Counted from the stretch's first letter, positions 1 to 8,261 are shown. The stretch is 28,013 nucleotides of DNA from JACZST01 sp964195155 (GCA_964195155.1 CAXMOP010000123.1:1-28013), one strand, 5' to 3'. Notes: a model not told the origin generated them from the sequence alone. Translations and numbers: made by a program.

Positions 1-47
1 GGCACGAATCTCGGCATATTGGGAACGGATCGCAGGTTCTTTGGCAG

Positions 48-419
48 GTGTTGACCAACATCCCGATATCCCGGTTCAGACGGGCGGCTTCGTTCTCCAC
101 CGGGCTTGCTGTGCTGTGGATCGTTCTGGCGCTTATTCGCACCGGTACGACGTTCCACCTTGCTCCGGCTCTGGTGGCAGTGGTCTTTCCGGTCACCTTC
201 GCATACGACTCTGATGGCAAAGCCTCGACACGGGATCTGGGCGTCGCGACTCTCGCCGGGCTCGGGCTCGCGCTTCTTGGCACCCTGATCCTCACCGTGG
301 CGGGTGAGCTGACCGGACCCAGCCTGCTCCCCTTCGGTGGAGCGGTCACCGAGTCGGTCGTCTTCGCCATAGCGGGGGCGGCTACCGGGTTCGTGATCGG
401 TGCGGTTCGACGGGCCTGA
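48..419 (+). CDS. small hypothetical membrane protein
   Basis: A 123-residue protein of unknown function. It shows about four hydrophobic stretches (near residues 14-34, 37-52, 66-86 and 103-120) separated by short polar turns, so it is most likely an integral inner-membrane protein. A basic N-terminal patch (RFRR) suggests a cytoplasmic N-terminus. The GTG start is only 47 nt from the window edge, has no clear Shine-Dalgarno, and the gene could begin earlier or at the TTG that follows. The cyclase gene starts 18 nt downstream on the same strand, so the two may be functionally linked, although the cyclase has its own -10-like box. No recognised family. Confidence 0.6.
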   Translation: MLTNIPISRFRRAASFSTGLAVLWIVLALIRTGTTFHLAPALVAVVFPVTFAYDSDGKASTRDLGVATLAGLGLALLGTLILTVAGELTGPSLLPFGGAVTESVVFAIAGAATGFVIGAVRRA

Positions 420-424
420 ATCGG

Positions 425-437
425 TAGTCTCCCAAGG
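425..437 (+). promoter_or_regulatory. leaderless-type -10 box of the cyclase/NTPase gene
   Basis: TAGTCT lies 7 nt before the GTG start at 438. This TANNNT spacing puts the transcription start at or next to the start codon, a pattern seen at several other genes in this window. No convincing -35 was found. Confidence 0.4.
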
Positions 438-3173
438 GTGACCGAACTACCCGCGCATCTGCCCCCACATCTACCCGAAGGCATCGTCACGTTCCTCTTC
501 ACCGACGTGGAGGGAAGTACCGCGCTATGGGAGGAAGCGCCGGACACGATGATGCGGGCGCTCGAGCAGCACGACTCGGTGATCGACGGAGCGGCCTCAT
601 CGAACAGCGGTGTCCTCGTCCGGCCACGCGGTGAGGGCGACAGTCGGTTCGTCGTTTTCGCCGATGCCATCGATGCCGTCACCGCTGCCGCCGAGGTCCA
701 GCGCAACCTGGCCCAAGCCGATTGGGCGACGCCGGAACCCATCGTGGTGCGAATGGCCTTGCACACCGGGGCATCCGACCTCCAGGGCGGGGATTACTAC
801 GGCACGGCCGTGAACCGCGCCGCCCGCCTTCGCGGGGTCGCGCACGGCGGCCAGACCCTGATCTCCCGGGCAACCTGCGAACTGGTCCGCGATCACTTGC
901 CGGCCGGGGTGACGATCCGGGATCTCGGCGAGCACAGCCTGAGGGACCTGACCCGACCCGAGCATGTCTTCCAAATCGACATCGAAGGCCTCCCGGACGC
1001 CTTCAAGCCGCTGGCGTCGCTCAACGCGGTCCCCAACAACCTTCCCGTCCAGCTCACCGACTTCGTCGGTCGTGAACGTGAGCTCGAGGAAGCCAAACGA
1101 ATCATCGTGTCGAGCCGGCTGCTCACGATTCTCGCACCCGGCGGGGCGGGCAAGACCCGCCTGGCGATTCAAGCGGCAGCCGATTTGGCGACCAGCTATC
1201 CGGACGGCGCGTTCTTCGTGGACCTGGCGCCCGTCGAATCATCATCGGATATCGCACAAACCACCGCCGAGTCGATCGGCGTCTCCCTCGCCAGCGACGA
1301 GGATCTGGAAACCCAGCTGCTCGCCCATCTCGCCCACGAGCACCTGCTCCTCATCTTCGACAACTTCGAGCACCTCGCCGACGGAGCGAACATCGTCTCG
1401 GACATCCTCACGGCAGCGCCGGGCGTCAAGGTGATCGCTACGACCCGCACCAAACTGAATGTCACCGGCGAGACCGTGCTCAGCCTCTCCGGTCTCGATG
1501 CGCACCAAGACGGTGTCCACCTCTTCGTCGATGCCGCTACCCGAGCGGACGCTGCCTTCTCATTGCATCCCGAAGACGAGGACGCCCTGGAGCGAGTCCT
1601 TCAACTCGTCGAAGGCATGCCGCTGGGCATTCTCATGGCCGCGGCCTGGGTGGACACCCTGCGTATCGAGGAGATCGCCGGCGAGATCGAGAAGAGCCTC
1701 GACTTCCTCGAGACCGAGGTTGCCGACACTCCTGATCGGCATCAAAGCATGCGGGCGGTGTTCGACTACACCTGGTCACTGCTGAGCGAGGACGAGCGCA
1801 CGACCTTCGCCGCCCTGTCGGTGTTTCGCGGTGGATTCACCCGCGAGGCAGCTGAGGAGATCGCCGGGGCATCGCTGCGGGGCCTGGCCAATCTGGTCGG
1901 CAAGTCGCTCATCGTCGCCGACCGAGACTCGGGCCGCTATCACGTCCATGAGCTGCTCCGCCAGTACGCCGAGGAGGAGCTGGCACAGGACCAGGGGAAG
2001 GCAGACACGACGATCGTCGCCCACAACGCCTTCTTCGCCGGCCTCGGCGCCCAGGTCGAGGTACTGATGATGGCCGGTGAAGAAGTCGCAGCTCTCGATC
2101 TCGTCGAGGCCGATCTGGGCAACGTCAGGCAGGCGTGGCGAAAGGCGCTGGAGCGCGGTGACGCCGTCGCGGCAAGGTCGCTGCTCGTTGGCTTGTGGTT
2201 CCTGTATGAGATTCGGGGCTGGTCGAAGGCCGGTGCCGAGCTGTTCGCCGGGGCGGGGGATGCCTTCGCCACCGGCACCGGCGACGCTGCCAACGAGATC
2301 GCCTGGGCGTTGATCACCTCGTCCGAGGCCAAATACTTGGCAAGCCTCGGTGAGGCAGAGGCGGCGGCGGTGCTCGCCGACGACGCCGTGACCTCGTTGC
2401 GACCGTTGTCCGACCCGTTCGCGATGGTCATGGCGCTTGAGGTCGTTGGTGAGATCAAAGGGTACCTCGGTGACTTCGAGGGGATGCTCGCCGCCGCAGA
2501 CGAGGCCATTCAGGTCGCGGATGACGCCGGCCACGAGATGTGGTCGGCCGGCATGAAGAACTATCAGGCGCTGGCACACCTGCAGATGGGTAACAGTGCC
2601 ACCGCGCTCCGGCTGCTTCAGGAGGGAGACGCCGTCCTGGCTCGTCTGGGCGAGCAGTTCATGAGGACCTGGAACCTCGCGGCGCAGGCCATCATCGCGA
2701 TGATGGCGGACCGCGTCGCCGATGCGATCGCCCTGCACCGATTGCAAGCTGAGCTGGCCGGAGCAGTCGAATATCTGCGTGCCGAGGCGGTTGCGCTTCA
2801 GGGCCTCGGAAATGCGCAAGCCCGAAGCGGCGACCTCGACGCCGCGGACCGCGCGTTCCTCGAAAGCCTCGGCAAGTTTGATCAGATGGGACTGGTGCCC
2901 GACGTGGCCGCGCTCTTGGTGATGATCGCCAGGGTGTGGGTGGAGAAAGGAAGGCCGCAAGAAGCGGTCGAAATCCTTGCGAGCGTGCTCGCCGACCCGT
3001 CGAGTGACCAGATGTCCATACTCGAGCAAATCCCAATCAACGAGGCCGCTACGGGCGTCCTGGAACCACTCGAAGCTGCGCTGGATCCCGACCGCTTTGC
3101 CGCGGCCCATGCACGCGGGACCGCCCTGAGTCTGGACGTAGTGGTGAAGGCGTTGCTGGCCGAACCGCGGTAG
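438..3173 (+). CDS. adenylate/guanylate cyclase domain - NTPase - TPR signalling protein
   Basis: A 911-residue multidomain regulator. Residues about 15-185 are a class III nucleotide cyclase domain: first metal Asp in FTDVEGST (D23), second in GEGDSRF (D68), and the Asn/Arg pair in NRAAR (N126, R130) are all present, so it looks catalytically competent. Residues about 205-480 are an NB-ARC/AfsR-like ATPase with Walker A GGAGKTR (K239), Walker B LLLIFDNFEH (D308), the TTR sensor near 335 and GMPL near 393. The remainder to the C-terminus is alpha-helical and TPR-like. There is no C-terminal LuxR-type helix-turn-helix, unlike many relatives, so it is more likely a ligand-controlled cyclase than a transcription factor. 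Whether it makes cAMP or cGMP cannot be read from the sequence. The GTG start is supported by the short leader before the cyclase core. Confidence 0.9.
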   Translation: MTELPAHLPPHLPEGIVTFLFTDVEGSTALWEEAPDTMMRALEQHDSVIDGAASSNSGVLVRPRGEGDSRFVVFADAIDAVTAAAEVQRNLAQADWATPEPIVVRMALHTGASDLQGGDYYGTAVNRAARLRGVAHGGQTLISRATCELVRDHLPAGVTIRDLGEHSLRDLTRPEHVFQIDIEGLPDAFKPLASLNAVPNNLPVQLTDFVGRERELEEAKRIIVSSRLLTILAPGGAGKTRLAIQAAADLATSYPDGAFFVDLAPVESSSDIAQTTAESIGVSLASDEDLETQLLAHLAHEHLLLIFDNFEHLADGANIVSDILTAAPGVKVIATTRTKLNVTGETVLSLSGLDAHQDGVHLFVDAATRADAAFSLHPEDEDALERVLQLVEGMPLGILMAAAWVDTLRIEEIAGEIEKSLDFLETEVADTPDRHQSMRAVFDYTWSLLSEDERTTFAALSVFRGGFTREAAEEIAGASLRGLANLVGKSLIVADRDSGRYHVHELLRQYAEEELAQDQGKADTTIVAHNAFFAGLGAQVEVLMMAGEEVAALDLVEADLGNVRQAWRKALERGDAVAARSLLVGLWFLYEIRGWSKAGAELFAGAGDAFATGTGDAANEIAWALITSSEAKYLASLGEAEAAAVLADDAVTSLRPLSDPFAMVMALEVVGEIKGYLGDFEGMLAAADEAIQVADDAGHEMWSAGMKNYQALAHLQMGNSATALRLLQEGDAVLARLGEQFMRTWNLAAQAIIAMMADRVADAIALHRLQAELAGAVEYLRAEAVALQGLGNAQARSGDLDAADRAFLESLGKFDQMGLVPDVAALLVMIARVWVEKGRPQEAVEILASVLADPSSDQMSILEQIPINEAATGVLEPLEAALDPDRFAAAHARGTALSLDVVVKALLAEPR

Positions 3174-3275
3174 TTGCGGCCGGGCGCGAACCGGGGTACG
3201 TGCCGACTTCGGATGGGTCTCGAGCGGGGCCAAACTCGACCCAAATCGGATGAGAGGTCCGGAATAGGTCCGTTC

Positions 3276-3986
3276 CTATTGCCCGATCTCGTCCCACGAC
3301 GCGATAAGTTGCGAGAGTTCGGCGACCCTCCCGCCGTCGACATCCCCGACGTGCTCGGACAGGTAGGTGAGAACGTCACCCACCGCCGCTTCAACGTTCG
3401 CGGTGTTGGCCTCGCCGTTGGGATCGGCGGTGGCGGCTACGCGCGCGGCCGCCGCTCGCAGAGCATCGGTGGCGGCCTCGGAGGCCTGCCCGGATCCGGT
3501 GGGCTGGTTAGCCGCAACGACCTCGGCGGCGTGCTCGAGGCCGTCGACGAGGTGGCCGGCTTCGACGAGTGCGGCGGCTTCCCTGAGACGCTCTGCGGCC
3601 CCGCCGTTGCCGACGGCAAGGCTCTCGAGCGCTCGATCAAGTCCGTACAACGCGTCGCCGGGAGCCGCTCCGTCCGCGGCGAACGCTACGCCGGCACCCG
3701 ACCCGAGAACGAGCGTGATCGCCGCAGCGCTGGTTGCGAGGCGATGACGGAGTCGCAGGCTGCGCCGTGGCGTGGCTGCGGTGGCAGCGGGTCGGACAGT
3801 TTGGGATCGGGCGACAGCGGCGGCCTCGACGGCGACCCGTTCGATCAGCGCTCGTTCGACCGGTGGTGGCCCCGATGCCCGCAACGACGCCACCAGCGAG
3901 GCGAGTTCGCCCAAACCGGCGGGCATAGGCTTGGCATCGAGCAGTCGCTCGGCATCGCTGGTGGAAACTGGTCGGTTCGCGGTCAT
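3276..3986 (-). CDS. anti-sigma-factor-like membrane protein with DUF5667-type region
   Basis: A 236-residue protein, probably the regulator of the SARP-sigma fusion encoded immediately upstream. Its ATG overlaps the stop of that gene (ATGA), which predicts translational coupling. Residues 1-80 are a polar, probably cytoplasmic helical region containing DAERLLDAKPMP and LASLVASLRAS, resembling N-termini of actinobacterial anti-sigma proteins. Residues about 83-103 form one transmembrane helix. Residues about 107-200 begin with APGDALYGLDRALE, the signature of DUF5667, and continue as an Ala-rich helical extracytoplasmic domain. No HxxxCxxC zinc motif is visible, so if it is an anti-sigma factor it is not of the classical zinc type. 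The anti-sigma role is inferred from context. Confidence 0.78.
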   Translation of the reverse strand: MTANRPVSTSDAERLLDAKPMPAGLGELASLVASLRASGPPPVERALIERVAVEAAAVARSQTVRPAATAATPRRSLRLRHRLATSAAAITLVLGSGAGVAFAADGAAPGDALYGLDRALESLAVGNGGAAERLREAAALVEAGHLVDGLEHAAEVVAANQPTGSGQASEAATDALRAAAARVAATADPNGEANTANVEAAVGDVLTYLSEHVGDVDGGRVAELSQLIASWDEIGQ

Positions 3987-4957
3987 GTCAATCTCGTAAT
4001 CGCTCGTTCGCTCGTTGGGGAAACGGGTGTTTCCAGTTGCCTTCTGAGGCTTTCCAGGCCCCTTCTTTGCAACGCCTTGACTGCTCCGACGCGTTTGTTC
4101 ACGATCTTGGCGGTCTCTTCGAGGCTCAAGTCGGCGATCACTCGCAGCGCGATCACTGATTGCTGGTCCGGTGTCAACGTTGCCAGCAGCTCCATGGCGT
4201 GCTCGGCGGACATGCCGGCAAGCGCCTGATCCTCTGCACTGAGCTCCGCGTTCGATACGTCTTGGACATCGGTCGTGTCGACGACGTCTAGGCGCCGCGA
4301 CGCCTTCCTTGCCGCGTCGATGGCGCGGCGGTGTGCGATGACAAACAACCACGATCGGAATGCCGGCTCTTCACCGGAAAAGGACCCAATGGCCGATGCC
4401 ACAGAAATCCACGTCTCGCTCAAGACATCTTCGGGATCGCCTGGAGCGCGTAGCCGAAGATACCCGAGCAGCGCACCCGAATAGTGCTCCACCAGGGCCC
4501 GCCACGCCCACTCGGATCCGGCAGCGGCGGCCACGAGCATCGATGCGAAACCCCGCCACAGGCCGAGACCCTCGCGGAGGGTCTCCGAGGCACCGTCGGG
4601 ATCGACAGAGAGGGATCTCGTCGCTTCATCGGTGAGCCGCTGGAACTCGAAGGCGTCGATCGCAGCGGGATCGGCGTTGAGGATGTAGCCGCCGCCGGAG
4701 CGCTCGATGTCGGCCCCTGTGCCGGTGCGCAGGTTGGACACGTAGCTGCGCAGCGAGGTCTGGACTTCGCTCGGGGGATCCTCCCCCCAGATGCCGTCGA
4801 CCAGCGAGTCGTTGCTCACCGCCTGGCCGACCCGGCTGATCAGCATCCCGAGAACTGCTCGCTGTTTTGGCCCGCCGAGTGCTGCCGGCTCCCCGTTTCC
4901 AATCGCGTCCAACGGCCCCAACACCAGGAACCTCGTACCGCGGGCAACCTCAGCCAT
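3983..4957 (-). CDS. SARP winged-helix - ECF sigma factor fusion
   Basis: A 324-residue protein that joins two kinds of transcription factor. Residues 7-136 match the N-terminal winged helix and the beginning of the BTAD of SARP regulators (FLVLGPL, GGPKQRAVLGMLI, DGIWGE, SYVSNLR, SGGGYIL), ending at GLGLWRG. From residue about 138 an ECF sigma factor starts: region 2 near 150-218 (DPEDVLSETWISV, WLFVIAHRRAIDAARK) and region 4 near 254-306 (LTPDQQSVIALRV, SLEETAKIV, VGAVKALQRRG). The start was chosen by alignment to the second SARP copy at 9147 and by a TATGTT box 6 nt upstream; an ATG 8 codons further upstream would destroy that spacing. An internal ATG (M140, near 4540) could yield an unfused sigma factor. 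The neighbour at 3276-3986 is probably its anti-sigma. I know of no named family with this architecture. Confidence 0.88.
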   Translation of the reverse strand: MAEVARGTRFLVLGPLDAIGNGEPAALGGPKQRAVLGMLISRVGQAVSNDSLVDGIWGEDPPSEVQTSLRSYVSNLRTGTGADIERSGGGYILNADPAAIDAFEFQRLTDEATRSLSVDPDGASETLREGLGLWRGFASMLVAAAAGSEWAWRALVEHYSGALLGYLRLRAPGDPEDVLSETWISVASAIGSFSGEEPAFRSWLFVIAHRRAIDAARKASRRLDVVDTTDVQDVSNAELSAEDQALAGMSAEHAMELLATLTPDQQSVIALRVIADLSLEETAKIVNKRVGAVKALQRRGLESLRRQLETPVSPTSERAITRLT

Positions 4958-4963
4958 GCTCCA

Positions 4964-4996
4964 AACATACTTGTGCGCCATTGGAAAAGTGTTGGA
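4964..4996 (-). promoter_or_regulatory. candidate SARP operator and -10 of the SARP-sigma gene
   Basis: On the gene strand, TCCAA (4996-4992) and TCCAA (4985-4981) are spaced 11 bp apart, followed after 11 nt by TATGTT (4969-4964), then 6 nt to the ATG. No -35 hexamer is evident: the repeats occupy its place. The same layout recurs at 9154-9186 and 13442-13474. Known SARP operators are heptamer repeats with 11-bp periodicity just upstream of -10, so this is a probable autoregulatory site. Confidence 0.72.
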
Positions 4997-5022
4997 GCCA
5001 AAGAAGGAGGTAGGTGGCGTCG

Positions 5023-5331
5023 CTAGCAGTCGGTGGCGTCCCGCAATACCTGGCAGGCTTCTGCCATTCGCACGGGGTCCAATGTGGTGATCCGGCGCCG
5101 GAAGGTCGCGGTGGGCAGCGTGTGCAGGTTGTCGAAGTTGGCGACGCACTCGGTGGGCACGCCGTCGGCATCCGGGGTGAGGTTAAGTTCGGAGACGAGG
5201 CCGCGCTTCGTACGCGTCAGCGCGGCAACGACTAGCGAGTCGATGCGCTCGGCTACCGGATCCCGAGTCAGCACGAGGACGGGGCGGTCACCACTCGGGG
5301 TGGCGGCAAACCACACCTCACCCCGTTGCAT
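5023..5331 (-). CDS. mazF: MazF/PemK-family endoribonuclease toxin
   Basis: A 102-residue toxin of the MazF/PemK fold, expected to cleave single-stranded mRNA when freed from its antitoxin. The typical N-terminus is present: MQRGEVWFA, then GDRPVLVLTRD and the mid-region SLVVAALTRT. Later come SELNLTPDADGVP and the strand-helix end (CVANFDNLHTLP, MAEACQVL). Length and order of motifs are normal for the family, with no sign of damage. It follows its antitoxin gene with a 14-nt overlap, the standard antitoxin-first arrangement. The SARP-sigma promoter begins 27 nt beyond its stop codon, so read-through into that gene is possible. Confidence 0.9.
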   Translation of the reverse strand: MQRGEVWFAATPSGDRPVLVLTRDPVAERIDSLVVAALTRTKRGLVSELNLTPDADGVPTECVANFDNLHTLPTATFRRRITTLDPVRMAEACQVLRDATDC

Positions 5332-5569
5332 CGGCCCAGTCCGACCATTCCTCGGCAGGCCCCCAATCGGCGATCTCGCCGAAGGCCTGCTCTTCTGCGG
5401 TGAGCGGGGATACGGCCCATGCTTCGATGTCAGCGTCGGCCTGTAGCCGGACCAGATGGCGATGCAGGGCCTGCCTCAGAAGCTCCGAGAGTGAGACTCC
5501 GAGCCGATTCGCCAACCGCTGGGCGTCCGAAGCCTGTTTGTCGTCGACGCGGAAACTGAACATTGTCAT
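5318..5569 (-). CDS. ribbon-helix-helix antitoxin of mazEF-1
   Basis: An 83-residue antitoxin. Residues 1-45 fit a ribbon-helix-helix DNA-binding domain: a short beta strand (FSFRVDDKQ) followed by RLANRLGVSLSELLRQALHRHL. The acidic, Trp-rich tail (EEQAFGEIADWGPAEEWSDWA) is the expected toxin-binding segment. Two ATG codons, M1 at 5569 and M3 at 5563, are possible. M1 lies inside one arm of an inverted repeat and 5 nt from a strong -10 box, whereas starting at M3 would place the repeat exactly abutting the start, as at mazEF-2. The gene overlaps the toxin gene by 14 nt. Confidence 0.82.
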   Translation of the reverse strand: MTMFSFRVDDKQASDAQRLANRLGVSLSELLRQALHRHLVRLQADADIEAWAVSPLTAEEQAFGEIADWGPAEEWSDWADATG

Positions 5570-5604
5570 ACACCATCATATCTTGTATGACACACCGTGG
5601 TCAA
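5564..5604 (-). promoter_or_regulatory. mazEF-1 promoter with inverted-repeat operator
   Basis: On the gene strand a near-consensus promoter is visible: TTGACC (5604-5599), 18-nt spacer, TATGAT (5580-5575). It is overlapped by a perfect 9-bp inverted repeat, TGTCATACA / TGTATGACA (arms 5564-5572 and 5584-5592, 11 bp apart). This is the expected position for autoregulation by the antitoxin. A further half site, TATGACA, lies at 5642-5648. Confidence 0.78.
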
Positions 5605-5722
5605 CGGCGAGTGTCACCTCCAACGCAGCCTATATGGCCGGTATGACACTTCCCGGCCGCCCTCCCAACCACCGTCCCCGGCCTGGCAAGCTACGACGCG
5701 ATGCTGCAGAAGTAGCGCGCCG

Positions 5723-7132
5723 TCAACCGATTACGAGGCGCAGATCCTGTTCGGCGAGTTGGGGAAGGAGGTCGGCGATCTTGGTGCCGTCTGGAAGGCT
5801 GGCATCCGGCCACACCTCGATAAGGGGCTCGAGCACGAATCTGCGCTCGGTCATGCGAGGGTGCGGGATGGTCAGGCCGGGTTGGTCTACCACCAGATCG
5901 TCGTAGAGGAGCACGTCGAGGTCGAGCGTTCGCGGACCCCACCGCTCCCGACGTTGCCGCCCTCGGCCGCGTTCGATTTCGAGGAGCAACTCGAGTACCC
6001 GCTCCGGAGCCAGCTCGGTGTCGATCACGGCGACCGCATTGAGATAGTCGCCCTGATCGGGCCCACCGATTGGAGCGGATTCGTATACCGAGGACACTGC
6101 GACGATGCTGCCGAGATCGGCGAGCCCGATGATGGCCTCGTCGATGTGCCGTCGCCGATCGCCCAGATTCGAGCCAATCCCGATGGCGGTGCGTGCCGGC
6201 GGCTCGGCCGACCGGGAAGAGGATTGGGCGCCGGGATCGGTGAAGCCGGCGCGCACGATGGCGTCGGCGGTGCGCGCCGCCTGAAGGGCGGACGGCACGT
6301 CGTGCACCCGGACCACGGCCGCCCCCTTGGCGACTGCCAGGGCGATCGTGGCGCCGGTGGCCGGGTCACGGCCCGGCGCCGGGGTCGGATGACCTGCGTG
6401 TTCGAGGATCTTGCCCAACAACCCCTTGCGAGATGCCCCCACCATGACCGGGAAGCCGGCAGCGACCAAGGTGTCGAGGTGAGCCAGGAGTTGCAGGTTG
6501 TGGTGATGCGTCTTCCCAAAGCCGATGCCGGGGTCGAGACACACCCGCTCCGAGGAAACGCCCCCGGCACCGGCCTCTTCGGCAGCGGCAACCAGGAAGT
6601 CGCGCACGTCGGCGACCACATCGTCGTACTGGGGGTCGTCCTGCATGGTTTCGGGTCGACCCTTCATGTGCATCAACACCACGCCGACTTCGGCGTCGGC
6701 GCACAAGCGACTCATCGCAGGATCACCCAAGGCGGTCACATCGTTGATCACTTCGGCTCCCGCCTCGATGGCGGCTTCGGCCACACCGGGCTTCGACGTG
6801 TCGACCGAAATCACCATCCCGGACGCGGCGAGTTCCCTCACCACGGGGAGGATCCGCGCCAATTCGGTTGCCTCGTCGACGCCGTGAGAGCCGGGCCTCG
6901 TGGACTCTCCTCCCACGTCCACGAGATCGGCTCCGGATTCCCACAGCGCAAAACCGTGCCCGATGGCGGCCTCCAGATCAGCGGCACCGGCGTCCGTGAT
7001 GAATTGACCGCCGTCGGAGAACGAGTCCGGGGTGACGTTGAGGACGCCCATGATCAAGGTGTGATCATGGGTGCTGAGCGTGCGCGACCGCAGCCGCCAG
7101 GTGACCGGCGCAAACGATGTTGCTTGCTCCAT
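5723..7132 (-). CDS. folP-folK: bifunctional dihydropteroate synthase / HPPK (FolP-FolK fusion)
   Basis: A 469-residue fusion of two consecutive folate-biosynthesis enzymes. Residues about 25-300 are dihydropteroate synthase, joining hydroxymethyldihydropterin pyrophosphate to p-aminobenzoate: GVLNVTPDSFSDGG, DLVDVGGESTRPG, SVDTSKPGVA, INDVTA, LDPGIGFGKT, VGASRKG. After a Ser/Ala/Pro-rich linker near 300-315, residues about 316-469 are hydroxymethyldihydropterin pyrophosphokinase: IGIGSNLGDR, VYESAPIGGP, LNAV, and the hallmark GPRTLDLDVLLYDD. Here the order is FolP before FolK, and no folB or folE gene lies nearby. It follows the RidA gene by 47 nt on the same strand and probably shares its transcript. 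Confidence 0.95.
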   Translation of the reverse strand: MEQATSFAPVTWRLRSRTLSTHDHTLIMGVLNVTPDSFSDGGQFITDAGAADLEAAIGHGFALWESGADLVDVGGESTRPGSHGVDEATELARILPVVRELAASGMVISVDTSKPGVAEAAIEAGAEVINDVTALGDPAMSRLCADAEVGVVLMHMKGRPETMQDDPQYDDVVADVRDFLVAAAEEAGAGGVSSERVCLDPGIGFGKTHHHNLQLLAHLDTLVAAGFPVMVGASRKGLLGKILEHAGHPTPAPGRDPATGATIALAVAKGAAVVRVHDVPSALQAARTADAIVRAGFTDPGAQSSSRSAEPPARTAIGIGSNLGDRRRHIDEAIIGLADLGSIVAVSSVYESAPIGGPDQGDYLNAVAVIDTELAPERVLELLLEIERGRGRQRRERWGPRTLDLDVLLYDDLVVDQPGLTIPHPRMTERRFVLEPLIEVWPDASLPDGTKIADLLPQLAEQDLRLVIG

Positions 7133-7179
7133 GGTTGGCTCTCGGCCGATGCTGCGAACCGTCGGTGGGCGCCCTCGAG

Positions 7180-7578
7180 TCAGTCGACGACCGCGGTGGC
7201 CTGGATCTCGACGAGGTAGCGGGGGTCGGCGAGTCGAGTAACGCCGACCAGCGTCGAGGTTGGGAGGGCGTCACCGAAGAAGGCCACGACCTCCTGGTGA
7301 CCCTCTTGCAGGTAGCTGTCCACATCGAGCACAAAGGTGTTGAGCCTCACCACGTCGCTGGGTTGCGCACCGACGGCGGCGAGTGAACGTCCGATATTCT
7401 CCATGGTCTGGCGGACCTGGCCGCGCATGTCACCGTCTGCGACCAGATTGCGCTCGACGTCGAGGGACACCGTCCCGGCGACGTGGACCTGCCGGGAGCC
7501 GCTTGCGGTGACCACCTGGCTGTAAAATCCCCCGAAGGGCTCATAGACGTCTGCTGGGTTGGTGCGTTCGGTCGCCAT
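7180..7578 (-). CDS. RidA-family (YjgF/YER057c) enamine/imine deaminase-like protein
   Basis: A 132-residue RidA-superfamily protein. RidA enzymes hydrolyse reactive enamines and imines released by PLP enzymes. Family features are the early VHVAGTVSLD strand, MRGQVRQTMENIGRSLAAVG, DVVRLNTFVLDVDSY, and the C-terminal ADPRYLVEIQATAVV with the Arg (R120) and Glu (E124) that bind the substrate carboxylate and water in active members. The ATG has a strong Shine-Dalgarno (GGGAGAGGAA about 8 nt upstream). A TAGCCT box lies near 7649-7644 without a clear -35. It precedes the folate fusion gene. The exact substrate is unknown. Confidence 0.88.
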   Translation of the reverse strand: MATERTNPADVYEPFGGFYSQVVTASGSRQVHVAGTVSLDVERNLVADGDMRGQVRQTMENIGRSLAAVGAQPSDVVRLNTFVLDVDSYLQEGHQEVVAFFGDALPTSTLVGVTRLADPRYLVEIQATAVVD

Positions 7579-7697
7579 TGCTGGTTCCTCTCCCTCGATT
7601 CGACCGCCCGACGGCGCCACCGTCGTCGGCCGCGTGCGTAACGAGGCTAGGCCAGCGATGGGGCGGCACACGATGGCCTGTTGCGAAGAGGATGCTT

Positions 7698-8261
7698 CTA
7701 TTGCTGGGCGCCGTAGAGCTCCGCGAGGAAGTCGTTGGCATCGGATCGGGCGTTCTCGATGCACTTCAGGGGTTGCAGGCGTCCGAGACATTCCTCGTAG
7801 ATGCCGACGACGATATCCATCTCGAGCCGTACCTGGTTGAGGGCGCTGCGAAGCTGGGCCGAGTCTTCGGTCAAGGCGGCAACCTGGGATCGTTGAAAGG
7901 CGGCGTCGCCCTCGGCGACGGTCAACTGGCCGCGCGTATCCTCGAGATCGATGGCCTGCTGCTGGTAGTCCGCTGCCTGCTCGTTGGAGATGAATAGGCC
8001 GCCATTGTCCGCAACCACATTCGCAGCTGTCGATGACGAAAAGCCGCCGCCGATGGCGAAGCCGATCATGAACACGGCGAAGAGCACGGCTGCGGCGGCT
8101 GCGAACTGGAAAGGGCGTTGCGTCTTCAGCCGCACGGTGCCTTCCTCGATCAGCCAGGCAATGGGTGATCCATTGTCGAAGACCGATCGAACCGACTCGG
8201 TGTCCATCTCATCGAGGCGCTTGGATCCCATGCGGTCTCTCAGGGGGGTGGGGGATGACAT
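7698..8261 (-). CDS. single-pass membrane protein with coiled coil
   Basis: A 187-residue protein of no recognised family. Residues 1-50 are polar and cytoplasmic in character (RLDEMDTESVRSVFD). Residues about 52-72 form one transmembrane helix (FAAAAAVLFAVFMIGFAIGG read loosely). The outer part from about 95 to 155 has heptad-like spacing and a high Gln/Ala/Glu content (EQAADYQQQAIDLEDTR, AALTEDSAQLRSALNQVR), suggesting a coiled coil, followed by two Cys (C158, C167) that might pair. The chosen ATG gives a compact N-terminus. A long gap upstream and 119 nt downstream separate it from its neighbours, so it is probably a single-gene unit. Confidence 0.7.
   Translation of the reverse strand: MSSPTPLRDRMGSKRLDEMDTESVRSVFDNGSPIAWLIEEGTVRLKTQRPFQFAAAAAVLFAVFMIGFAIGGGFSSSTAANVVADNGGLFISNEQAADYQQQAIDLEDTRGQLTVAEGDAAFQRSQVAALTEDSAQLRSALNQVRLEMDIVVGIYEECLGRLQPLKCIENARSDANDFLAELYGAQQ

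Noticed and set aside
1776..3233. 485-codon minus-strand open frame opposite the cyclase/NTPase gene
   Set aside because: It lies entirely antisense to a protein with clear domains, shows no motif of its own, and is expected in GC-rich DNA.
3263..3280. Hairpin AATAGG/CCTATT as a terminator between the cyclase and anti-sigma genes
   Set aside because: The stem is only 6 bp, AT-rich and overlaps the stop codon of the anti-sigma gene. Too weak to call.
5630..5720. Short plus-strand peptide between mazEF-1 and folP-folK
   Set aside because: No start codon with a ribosome binding site, no homology recognised, and alternative frames look equally protein-like.
5597..7219. Long plus-strand open frame (540 codons) opposite the folP-folK gene
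   Set aside because: It is the complement of a well-supported fusion gene. Its composition (Gly/Arg/His-rich, no family motif) is what high GC content at third positions produces on the antisense strand.
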